Shown: piece after piece, positions 8,347 to 16,610 of the stretch | Position numbering within the stretch: the first letter of the stretch is position 1 | Layout of the letters: the number at the start of each line of letters is the position of its first letter | Assembly (NCBI GenBank): GCA_027593035.1 | Contig: JAQCJQ010000008.1 | Location: forward strand, 1 to 42,957 | Length of the DNA: 42,957 bases | Reading direction: 5' to 3' | DNA from: Bacteroidota bacterium | GTDB lineage: Bacteria; Bacteroidota; Bacteroidia; Flavobacteriales_D; Sanyastnellaceae | Position numbers and translations under genes: made by a program | Notes under the pieces: generated by a model | Told to the model about the DNA's origin: nothing | Seen by the model: only the letters and a program-made list of their open reading frames with translations | Database searches by the model: none

Positions 8347-8808
8347 ATGAAGGTTGAAGCTGCCACCATTGAGGAGTACATTTCAAAATTACCGGTTGAA
8401 CGGAAGGACGCTTTTGTTCAATTGTTTGACACAGTCGCAGAGCACATCCCTGAAGGATTTGAGCCTGTTATGTCTTACGGAATGGTAGGGTTTGTGGTGC
8501 CCCACTCCATTTATCCCGAGGGTTATCACTGCAATACGAAGTTGCCCTTGCCTTTTATCAACTTGGCCAATCAGAAGAATTTTGTGGCTTTGTACCACAT
8601 GGGTTTGTATGCGAGTCCCAAGCTGATGAAGTGGTTTGTTTCAGCGTATGCTGAAACAGTTTCGACCAAATTGGACATGGGGAAAAGCTGCATCCGCTTC
8701 AAGCGACCCGATCAAATCCCATTCGAGTTAATTGGTCAGCTAGTCGGCAAGCTCACAACACAAGATTGGATCGATTTGTATGAAGTAATGAAGGCGCCTT
8801 CGAAATAG
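8347..8808 (+). CDS. DUF1801 (YdhG-like) protein
   Basis: A 153-residue soluble protein with the DUF1801 layout. It opens with a helix, TIEEYISKLPVERKDAF, then a strand-rich core with MSYGMVGFVVP and PLPFINLANQKNFVALYHMG, and a final helix with CIRFKRPDQIPFELI. The fold resembles the YdhG/YjbR-like group. Function is unsettled. The lysine and arginine residues of the C-terminal motif are conserved in the family. It starts 31 bases from the divergent M15 peptidase gene, so their promoters must overlap or lie inside each other's coding sequence. Confidence 0.88.
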   Translation: MKVEAATIEEYISKLPVERKDAFVQLFDTVAEHIPEGFEPVMSYGMVGFVVPHSIYPEGYHCNTKLPLPFINLANQKNFVALYHMGLYASPKLMKWFVSAYAETVSTKLDMGKSCIRFKRPDQIPFELIGQLVGKLTTQDWIDLYEVMKAPSK

Positions 8809-8853
8809 TCCAATCGACTGAAACTTCAGGGCGTTCCTTCACGTAATAAGTGC

Positions 8854-10566
8854 ATGAAACGGCACGCTATGGATGGAATCAATCGCTCTATGTGGAGCGC
8901 AATCGGCGTGTTTTCCTGCGTCATTTTGCTTCTGAGTTCCTGCATTCGAGAGGAGTTGAACCTGAATGAAGATTCCCCCATCGCAGGGGATTTAAAGCCT
9001 TCGTGGGTTGTGCCCTTGGGGCAATTGGAGGTGACGATCAATGACCATTGGGACCTCTTGGATTCCTTGCAAATCGAAGCCAATGAGACGGATGGTATGC
9101 TGCATTATGTGCAGCCATTTGATGTTTTCTCATCCGCACCGATGGTGTTAGAACCTTTGCAGGAGTCCTTGTCCTTCGATTGGATCTTGGATGAAGCGTC
9201 AGCTTCTGGAATCTCACTTTTACCGGAAGGCGAAATGGGTTCTTTTGAATCCTCGGCCAATTGGAATTGGGGCCTCTTAGAAATGTCTTCCTTGGACTCC
9301 TTGTGGCTCGGTGCGGGCACTTGGGATGCTGAAGTCACTTCGCTGTTGCCCATGGATCTTGAGGTGAAGCTTGTTGCTTCCAATGTTTTATCGGATGGAG
9401 AGCCGCTCGAAACAATATTGACTTTGGCTTACACGGGCACATTGCCTGTTACGGCGAGTCAATCCATCGATCTAGAAGGTCGATCCGTGCTATTCTCAGA
9501 GGCTTCAAACCCAGTTGTGCCGATTGTATGGGAAGTCGAGTGGTTGGGAAGCGGAGCGGAAGTGAATGCAGGAGAAGCACTGACAGTGGAAGTCTCAATT
9601 TCGGAAACCACAGTGGAAGGTGCGTTTGGAGAATTCGCTGAAACCGCTGCTTGGCCATTTGAAATGGGTCAATCCATTCCTGTATTGGAGGGGATGGCGT
9701 CTGGTTTGGTGCACTTCGCTGATCCACAAATTCATCTTTGGATGCGCAATTCCAGTGGAATACCGCTGGGCATCGAATGGGACGAGGTGGTCTTCCTCGA
9801 GGGGGGAGTTCCTTCGTATTTAACAGGATCAGCATGGGATGAGTTTCCGGTGATTGCGGCAGCCTTGCTTCCAGGAGATGATGCCGGAACAACCCACATC
9901 ATTGACAACAGCGGCACAAGCCCCACACTGACCAACATCCTGGATGCCATGCCCGATAGCATGCATTTGAGTGGAGCCATTTCAATCAATCCAGGTGGCA
10001 CTCCGAACAATTTCTTATTGGCCACAAGTCGGGTTTCTTTGGAAGGTGAACTGAGGTTGCCTATGAACGGATGGGCATCGGCCATGCAGTGGACCGATAC
10101 GGTCGACGTGGACCTCTCGGAGGCATTGGAGGAGGCGTTGAACCCGCCATTGGATTGGCAAGACATCGACGCCGTCACGGTGCGATTTCGCTGTGAAAAT
10201 GCGCTTCCTGTCGGAGTTCGAGTCCAAGCATTCTTTCTCAATGGTCAGGGCGAGTTGATTGATTCCTTAGGAGTCAACCCCAATGGATGGCAACTGATTG
10301 AACCTGGCATGGTGAGCAGCAATGGCCAACCGGATGATGCGGACTATGGTCGGGTGATCCAGCCCGCACTGCGAACGATCGACTGGGTTTTTGACCGAGA
10401 ATTGGCTCAGGATCTGGTTGGGCAGGATGTCCGGCAAGTGGTGATTCACACCATGCTGGAAACAACCGATGCGTCGAACAACCAGGATGTTCGGTTTTAC
10501 CCAGAGGATGGATTGCGATTGGAATTGGGACTGCGAGTAGATTTTGATTTGACCTGGAATCCATGA
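8854..10566 (+). CDS. Large secreted lipoprotein, unknown family
   Basis: The first 30 residues form a lipoprotein signal with the lipobox LLSSC, making Cys30 the lipidated residue. The ATG at 8854 gives basic residues before the hydrophobic core; an ATG at 8890 would also work. The remaining 540 residues are acidic and beta-rich, without catalytic motifs. The opening after the Cys, with PSWVVPLGQLEVTINDHWDLL around 49-69, is typical of an uncharacterised Bacteroidota lipoprotein family. Its stop overlaps the start of the DUF5723 barrel gene by ATGA, implying translational coupling. A surface lipoprotein working with that barrel is a reasonable inference. Confidence 0.75.
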   Translation: MKRHAMDGINRSMWSAIGVFSCVILLLSSCIREELNLNEDSPIAGDLKPSWVVPLGQLEVTINDHWDLLDSLQIEANETDGMLHYVQPFDVFSSAPMVLEPLQESLSFDWILDEASASGISLLPEGEMGSFESSANWNWGLLEMSSLDSLWLGAGTWDAEVTSLLPMDLEVKLVASNVLSDGEPLETILTLAYTGTLPVTASQSIDLEGRSVLFSEASNPVVPIVWEVEWLGSGAEVNAGEALTVEVSISETTVEGAFGEFAETAAWPFEMGQSIPVLEGMASGLVHFADPQIHLWMRNSSGIPLGIEWDEVVFLEGGVPSYLTGSAWDEFPVIAAALLPGDDAGTTHIIDNSGTSPTLTNILDAMPDSMHLSGAISINPGGTPNNFLLATSRVSLEGELRLPMNGWASAMQWTDTVDVDLSEALEEALNPPLDWQDIDAVTVRFRCENALPVGVRVQAFFLNGQGELIDSLGVNPNGWQLIEPGMVSSNGQPDDADYGRVIQPALRTIDWVFDRELAQDLVGQDVRQVVIHTMLETTDASNNQDVRFYPEDGLRLELGLRVDFDLTWNP

Positions 10567-12131
10567 AGATGCTTACTATGTCAATGAAACGCACCCTTTT
10601 AGGATTCTTTGTACTGTTCTCATCTTGCCTATTAGCGCAAGACTCCCAGACGGCCATATTCATGGATTTGGCTGCTCAGCACACCCGACTCCATGTGTCC
10701 AGTCGTCCTTCAACGGGTTATCTTGGAATGCCGCTATTGGGCAATACACGCATTGAAATGGGCAACTCCTTGGTGCACCCGGTCCAATGGTTGTCGCAAG
10801 CTCCGGACGCCTCCGAAGCCACGTTGAATCTCGATGCCGTTCGCCAATCTTTCAGCGATCGCAATGATTTGAGCATGGACCTTCAATGGGATTGGTTGAA
10901 TGCAGGTGGCTTCAGTGCGAATCGTCGATCATTTTGGAGTGTAGCCGTTTCCGAGCACATCCAGTCCTGTGTAGAACTGCCAGAAGACCTCATGCGCTTG
11001 CCCTTTACAGGCAATGCCGGTGCTTCTTTGATGGGGACTTCTTTGGATTTTTCCGCGCTCAGCCTTCAATTTTCTCATCGCCGGGAATTTTCGGGAACGT
11101 GGCAATATGAGTGGAATGAAAAAATATCCAGCGGCCTGCGATTGGCTTACTTGCAAGGGTTGTCCTAAGTCGGGACACGCGACAATACAACGGAGTGGAC
11201 GATCAATCCAGACACATACGCGTGGAGCGTGCAAGGGGGCTTGGGAGTGGATGTAGCCGGTTGGCCGGGGGAAGATTCGAAAGAAGTCAATGATTATTTG
11301 AACACCAAAGGAAACCGAGGCTTTTCTGCTGATGTGGCGATTCAATTCCAGCCGACTGATCAATGGAGTGGCTTTGTTCAAGTCGCTGACTTGGGCCGAT
11401 TGAATTGGAATTCAGACGCTCAAAATTGGAACATTGCGGATACCACCATGGTCTTTTCCGGCTTGACCATCAACGATTTGGGCTCATTGGATTCTTGGCC
11501 ATCCGACTCTTTAGAGAACTGGTTGGAATCGACCGGAAATGATTGGGAGACGGCTTTCAGCGCTGATACCAGCTCCTCCGGGTTTACGCAAAAAGGGATG
11601 CCAAAATTGAGCATCGGACTTTCGTGGGAGGCATTTAGAACCCAGCATCAAAATGGAACGTTGGGAGCATGGATGAGATCGGATGGTCGAGGTTTTATGG
11701 ATTGGAGGTTGAGTTACAACCACCGGTTGAATGATTGGCTGGGTTTGGCCATGTCATGGGGGGGCAGTCAAAGTCGAAACAGCACGTTGGGTTTGGCCTT
11801 GTGCATGAATGCCGGTCCGTTGGCGCTGTTTGTCGCTACCGATCATATTGGATTTTCAAAATGGACGCGCATTGCAATCGAAGAGCGCAGGGATGGTGCT
11901 ATTGCCACTGTGGAGGAATATGTTGTCCCCAACCAAGCGCATACCATGCAACTTCAAGCTGGCTTGACTTGGCGTTTTGGTTGGAAAAAACAATCATCAA
12001 AACGCCAGATGGCTGTTCCTCCGAGCAATCAAAATGGCTACAAGGGCGGCAGCACGCGTAGCCCTGGTAAGGATCACCGGGAGCATCCGGGAGCAGTCCC
12101 TTGCAATGCTCCAGGAAGCTGGAAAGATTGA
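10563..12131 (+). pseudogene. DUF5723 outer-membrane barrel, interrupted by TAA
   Basis: Two open segments in the same frame, 10563-11168 and 11169-12131, make one DUF5723-type protein of about 520 residues. It has a signal peptide ending at LLAQ (about residue 26), the GYLGMPLLGN motif, the NDLSMDLQWDWLNAGG and FWSVAVSEHIQS region, and a C-terminal barrel ending LQAGLTWRFGW. The TAA at 11166-11168 lies exactly where the family continues (LRLAYLQGLS, stop, VGTRDNTTEW), with no frame change. It is a nonsense mutation, a sequence error or a readthrough site. The C-terminal tail of about 45 residues after the last strand is polar. The first four bases overlap the upstream lipoprotein gene. A GTG at 11229 could start an internal fragment, but that would lack a signal peptide. 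Confidence 0.82.
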
Positions 12132-12173
12132 TTCCGTGACTATATTCGCATCCAATCTGCGAATGAACACGCT

Positions 12174-13307
12174 GTGCCAACACCCAACCGTTTAGCGCTT
12201 TTACGGTACCACATTTTGGATGCCTGCTTTACTTGGCATCAAGCTGAAGGTGACCTCAGTGATGGAGAGCCTGAGTCCAAGAGGCTATACAAAACGGATT
12301 TGCTCCAACGAGTCAACTTGCTTCTGAAAGAGGCTTCTCCGGGCATCAAGCCCATTGCTATGCGCACATTGGAGAAGGATATCGCGGACATGCAGGTTTT
12401 GTATGGGGTTCAAATCATAAAACACAGTGATCGCAAGCGTGCTTATTATGTCTATGCTGAGCCGGAAATGTCCATTGGCTCGAGCACATTAAGTGCAGAA
12501 GAGCAAGCCAGAATCCAGGGGATACTGAACGATCTGTCCCGCTTTCGTGGAATGGCCGGGTTCGAATGGTGGACGGAAATGGAGGCCTTGCTTCGGCATC
12601 GGTTTGATCTCATCGCGCCTCATAAGAGACTAGGGTCCACGCGACGATTTTCGGGACAAAGTCCTCGAATGTTTGCATCGCGTGTTCAAGAACAACAGGC
12701 TTTGCGTTGGTTAGAAGAAGTGGTCGAAGCACTTCAATTGAACAAACCCGTGAGGGTCAGTTTCACGTCTCCCCAGACCGATCGTTCTGAGCGATACTCG
12801 ATGTTGGTTGAAGGTCTTGTGGAACTGCATTCCGGTTGGATGGCCTTGGCACTGGTATGGGACGATGAGGCGCAGGAAGACTTCAGGTTGGTATTGCCCC
12901 TGGATTGCATCAACAGTTGGGACGACGTTCTAGTGGATGTCCCACAAGGGTTGCGCGATGCCATGCCATTTGCTTGGACTCGGTACATGGATCAACGTTT
13001 TGAGCTGGTCCCTGGTGTGGTAATGGATGCTTCCGAGGAACCTGTTCCGATGCGATTGTGGTTCGAAAACCAAACCGCTCATCGCTATTTGTCACAGCCT
13101 TTTCACAATTCCCAGGACTTGCGCATCGAGCGATCAGGAAATGGTATCGTGATGCAAGCTAGCTTGGTCCCCAATGCACCCTTCATTGAATGGATGCTGC
13201 ATCACGGTGCTTCAGCCCAAATTTTGGAGCCGGCATCACTGCGTGAAAAGATCAGCAACGAAGTGCAGCAGATGGCCAAGAGTTACGCCAAGATGTTTGG
13301 TCCGTAA
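12174..13307 (+). CDS. WYL-domain transcriptional regulator
   Basis: A 377-residue cytoplasmic protein starting at a GTG (12174). The N-terminal 90 residues contain a helix-turn-helix-like region with RYHILDACF and the motif PIAMRTLEKDIADM (about 62-75), typical of WYL regulators. The C-terminal half contains the Sm-like WYL domain from about 185. The name-giving W-Y-L triplet is degenerate here, read as GWMALAL near 221-227. WYL proteins bind nucleic acids or nucleotides and often control DNA-damage, phage-defence or metabolic genes. No defence gene is adjacent. It begins 43 bases after the DUF5723 gene and converges on the M14 peptidase gene with 5 bases between stops. Confidence 0.85.
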   Translation: MPTPNRLALLRYHILDACFTWHQAEGDLSDGEPESKRLYKTDLLQRVNLLLKEASPGIKPIAMRTLEKDIADMQVLYGVQIIKHSDRKRAYYVYAEPEMSIGSSTLSAEEQARIQGILNDLSRFRGMAGFEWWTEMEALLRHRFDLIAPHKRLGSTRRFSGQSPRMFASRVQEQQALRWLEEVVEALQLNKPVRVSFTSPQTDRSERYSMLVEGLVELHSGWMALALVWDDEAQEDFRLVLPLDCINSWDDVLVDVPQGLRDAMPFAWTRYMDQRFELVPGVVMDASEEPVPMRLWFENQTAHRYLSQPFHNSQDLRIERSGNGIVMQASLVPNAPFIEWMLHHGASAQILEPASLREKISNEVQQMAKSYAKMFGP

Positions 13308-13312
13308 GCCGC

Positions 13313-15868
13313 TCAGTTGACATTCAGGAACACGGCGTTGTCAAACATCAACTTGCCATTTTCCCAAAAGCCACGAAAGAGCGGGTTGTCTGAAAAATAA
13401 GTGATGCTGCCGCCCCCCATGGGTTGAACTCCGAAGACCAAGCTGCCATCCAGTTCGCGGTTGGCACGCGCTCCGACAAATCCACTTACAGGCTGGGTGT
13501 CATAATCAAATGTCCCCACATTCCAACCTCCGCTTAGCAAGGCAAAACGACTCGAATTGGATCGCAAGGTGTAGTAGGGCGCATCGGGATAGCCCCAAGC
13601 CAACGGATGGGAGCGGTCTAGTTTGACCGGATAAATCGACCCGTCTCCAATGCGCATCGCACGCAACCGTTGCCTCTCATCGAAGGCTTGTTGACGATCT
13701 GAGGCCTTTTCAGAGGAGGAGCGTTGTCGGACGGCATCGGCTTGGTCTTCATCGTCATAGCGGTTCAGGCCCCAGTCAGATTCTCCCTCAAACATGGACA
13801 CAGCATTCGCAATGGCAATGAGTCGTCCACCATTCCGAACCCACTGAGCCAATGCCTGCATCCAGGATTCGTCGGCCTGTCCATACCAGCCAGAAGGCAA
13901 CACCATCACATCATAAGCTCCCCATTCCTCCGGATTGGAGTTTTCAGCGGATAACATGGTGATGGGGTACTGCAGCTCCTGTTCAAAATGCCACCAAACC
14001 TCACCCGCTCCTAGGCTAGAAACGCCCGGCCCAGTCAATGCGCCAACGCGGATTTCTGGAATGGGCCAAATGTCATCCGATCCCATGTCCGGCCCTGCGT
14101 CCACATATCCGCCCGAAATGGTCATCAGCTCAACGCCATGGTCAGCGGCCAATGCTCCAAGTTCACGCCACCACTGCGGTCGGTCCTTGTGATCTCCCCG
14201 AAGCACCAACAAGGTGCCCGCTTCATGCGTAGATCCGTCAACATCAAACGATTTGGCATTGGTCCGCAAAGTGAACCCTCCGGACAGGAGTTGGGCCATG
14301 AGCGGTGAATCCTGATCGCCTGTTCTTTTGAAGGCAAAACCGAAAGCTTCGCTTTGAATGGACGGGGTCTCCGAGGTGATGTGAGGCTTTCCAATGATAG
14401 GAGCATCCAAACCAAAGGTGCGCAAACCATAAGCAAAGGGTACGCTCCAAGTGGTGATGTCATAAGTCAACGAATCACTCAATACCGGGTCTGGGTCGAA
14501 TAGCACATCCAGAATGCTTGAATGTGTTTGGTATGAGCTGATCACGAGGTCACCAGCTTGCGGGCGTACGGTTCGTTTTTGTCCGATCCCATATTCCCAT
14601 CCGGTCACGGATTTTTGATCCTTGGCAACGCTTTCGGTGATGACGCCGTGCCCGTCCAAGAATTGAATGAGCCGCTCTATACGCGCAGCATTGTCCTCTG
14701 TTTTGGGGATGAGATAGCCGGCAAATCGTCCGATGGGCTGGGTCCGATTGCGGTCGTAAAATGCGCCCCACTCATCCACCAGATTTTCTGCCAAACGAGC
14801 ACTCGTGTAGACGGCCTGCAGGCTGCTTTCAACATGGTTCGCGATGCGTTCGTTTAAGCTCAGGAGATTGCCCTGGGATGTTTCAACGAGCACACCGGCG
14901 CCGCCGCTTCCACCTTGCTCATAGGTCATCCCAATGGCACCATTGAAAATGGGGTAGGTGTCGCCATAACTCGGGTACAAGAGATCGAAGGATTCTTTGG
15001 TGTAATAGAGTTCTCCGCGCGCATCAAAAGCTTTTGCGGTGGCTTGGCCAACTTCATGTTGAAAGGCCCGCTGCCAGTCTGTAATGGATTCGTGATACGG
15101 CTCAGCTGCTGGAGCGAAATAATAGGGGCTGTTGTAGCCCATTTCGTGGTAATCGCAATGAACGTGCGGCATCCATTGGTGGTACACTGCTGATCGCATT
15201 TGGCTTTCTTGCTGCTTTTGCCAAGCCCAATCGCGATTCAAATCGAAGAGGTAGTGATTTGGGCGACCGCCCGGCCAAGGCTCGTCGTGCTCAAAGCTAT
15301 TGGGGTCTGAATTGGGTGTGCTGCTGGCATATTGATTGAACCAAACAGCATAGCGATCGTGCCCGTCAGGATTGAGGCAAGGATCCAGCAAGACGACCAC
15401 GTGTTCCAAAAAGGCGTCCCCATTCATCGACGCAAGCGCCAAGTCATGCATGACTTCCAATGCGGCCTCCGTGCAAACAGCTTCGTTGCCGTGAACGTTG
15501 TAGCTGAGCCAAACAATGGCCAGGTCATCGTATTGAGCCGACCCCGTTCCACCTTGCATGCGGTCGAGGTGTTGCGTTCGAATGGCCTCCAAGTTCTGCA
15601 TGTTGGAGGCGCTGGAAAGGACAAGCAATTCCAAAGGGCGACCTTCATTGGACGCTCCATATTGAATTAGCTTAGACCCAGGAATAGCCTTGTGTACGTG
15701 TTGAGTGTAGTCAGATACCGCATGGTGTAGGGTGAAACGCGTTCCGATTTCGTGCCCAACGATGTCCTCTGGTGATGCGAGCTGGTTTTGTCCAAAGAGC
15801 ATCGGGTTGATCACGACAATGGAGACCAGCGTCATCAGAAAACGGCTTGCGATTGTATGGTAATGCAT
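13313..15868 (-). CDS. Secreted M14 zinc carboxypeptidase with GATase-like C-terminus
   Basis: An 851-residue secreted protein with a signal peptide ending near MLFGQ (26). The M14 catalytic domain has the zinc motif H126-G-N-E129, the third ligand H241 in CDYHEMG, NPDG (167-170) and the catalytic Glu318 in TYEQGG. All essential residues are present. Such enzymes remove C-terminal residues from peptides. After about residue 600 a second domain with PIPEIRVGALTGPG and YDVMVLPSG resembles a class I glutamine-amidotransferase fold, as in many long Bacteroidota M14 proteins. The product probably works in the periplasm or outside the cell on scavenged peptides. It lies 43 bases downstream of the glutathione peroxidase gene on the same strand, so co-transcription is likely. 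Confidence 0.9.
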   Translation of the reverse strand: MHYHTIASRFLMTLVSIVVINPMLFGQNQLASPEDIVGHEIGTRFTLHHAVSDYTQHVHKAIPGSKLIQYGASNEGRPLELLVLSSASNMQNLEAIRTQHLDRMQGGTGSAQYDDLAIVWLSYNVHGNEAVCTEAALEVMHDLALASMNGDAFLEHVVVLLDPCLNPDGHDRYAVWFNQYASSTPNSDPNSFEHDEPWPGGRPNHYLFDLNRDWAWQKQQESQMRSAVYHQWMPHVHCDYHEMGYNSPYYFAPAAEPYHESITDWQRAFQHEVGQATAKAFDARGELYYTKESFDLLYPSYGDTYPIFNGAIGMTYEQGGSGGAGVLVETSQGNLLSLNERIANHVESSLQAVYTSARLAENLVDEWGAFYDRNRTQPIGRFAGYLIPKTEDNAARIERLIQFLDGHGVITESVAKDQKSVTGWEYGIGQKRTVRPQAGDLVISSYQTHSSILDVLFDPDPVLSDSLTYDITTWSVPFAYGLRTFGLDAPIIGKPHITSETPSIQSEAFGFAFKRTGDQDSPLMAQLLSGGFTLRTNAKSFDVDGSTHEAGTLLVLRGDHKDRPQWWRELGALAADHGVELMTISGGYVDAGPDMGSDDIWPIPEIRVGALTGPGVSSLGAGEVWWHFEQELQYPITMLSAENSNPEEWGAYDVMVLPSGWYGQADESWMQALAQWVRNGGRLIAIANAVSMFEGESDWGLNRYDDEDQADAVRQRSSSEKASDRQQAFDERQRLRAMRIGDGSIYPVKLDRSHPLAWGYPDAPYYTLRSNSSRFALLSGGWNVGTFDYDTQPVSGFVGARANRELDGSLVFGVQPMGGGSITYFSDNPLFRGFWENGKLMFDNAVFLNVN

Positions 15869-15911
15869 CCGGCCAAATTACAGCCGCAGAAACCAATCCA
15901 ACAATTTTGAA

Positions 15912-16508
15912 TCAGTTCCCTTTTGCGAAATCGACGATTTCCGAATCAGTAGGCTTCACAGCGCTGCGCAAGGAAGCCACGAGTTGACCGTTTTCGTCCA
16001 CCAAGAATTTGTGGAAATTCCAAGCGACTTTGTGATCAGCCACACCATTTTGCTCAGCGGAACAAAGCCAAGAATAGACGGGATGTTGTTCCTTTCCACC
16101 AACCTGAACCTTTTCCATCATTGGAAAGGTGACGCCATAGTTTTTCGAGCAGAACGACGTGATGTCTTCCGCCGACCCGGGTTCTTGGCGTCCAAAATCA
16201 TTGCACGGAAACCCAATGAAGACAAAATTCTCTCCGCCATGTGCTTGGTGCAGCGACTCGAGTCCTTCATATTGTGGTGTGTATCCGCATTTTGACGCCG
16301 TATTGACGATGAGGACGCGCTTCCCTTTGAAAGAGTCAAATGAAACGAAATCGCCATCCAATGTATTTGCAGAAAGGTCGTAGAATGAGGCCATGGAGGG
16401 GGTCGGGGTGTATCGGTTTGACGACTTCATGAAGCTCCATGCACAAAGCGTGGCAGCCAGAAGAACGAGAATGATGCTCAGGCTAGTGTAAGATGTGAGA
16501 AATTTCAT
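15912..16508 (-). CDS. Glutathione peroxidase, thioredoxin-dependent type, membrane-anchored
   Basis: Glutathione-peroxidase family protein of 198 residues. The peroxidatic Cys74 lies in NTASKCGYTPQY, and the catalytic tetrad continues with Gln108 (GRQEPG), Trp163 and Asn164 (AWNF). Cys120, in SFCSKNYGVTFP, sits at the resolving-Cys position of thioredoxin-dependent members, so thioredoxin is the probable reductant. I chose the ATG at 16508, since it gives a compact hydrophobic signal or anchor (about 8-25). The frame extends to an ATG at 16568 that would run past the divergent gene's first ATG. It removes hydrogen peroxide or lipid peroxides, most likely at the periplasmic face. Confidence 0.92.
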   Translation of the reverse strand: MKFLTSYTSLSIILVLLAATLCAWSFMKSSNRYTPTPSMASFYDLSANTLDGDFVSFDSFKGKRVLIVNTASKCGYTPQYEGLESLHQAHGGENFVFIGFPCNDFGRQEPGSAEDITSFCSKNYGVTFPMMEKVQVGGKEQHPVYSWLCSAEQNGVADHKVAWNFHKFLVDENGQLVASLRSAVKPTDSEIVDFAKGN

Positions 16509-16610
16509 GAAAAGGTTTAATTTGGCTAGTCTCGTTGTTGCAACCATCGAACACGAATGTTTGTTCATTTATTAGCAATTCCGAACGTCGTCCTTAAAAA
16601 AAAGTCTCGC

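Noticed and set aside
11977-12195. Plus-strand frame overlapping the DUF5723 end and the WYL start
   Set aside because: The neighbours explain the region; the predicted peptide has no family features. A frameshift in the DUF5723 tail cannot be fully excluded.
12174-13307. WYL regulator as a marker of a defence island
   Set aside because: WYL proteins often accompany phage defence, but the neighbours are envelope and housekeeping genes and no defence effector was found.
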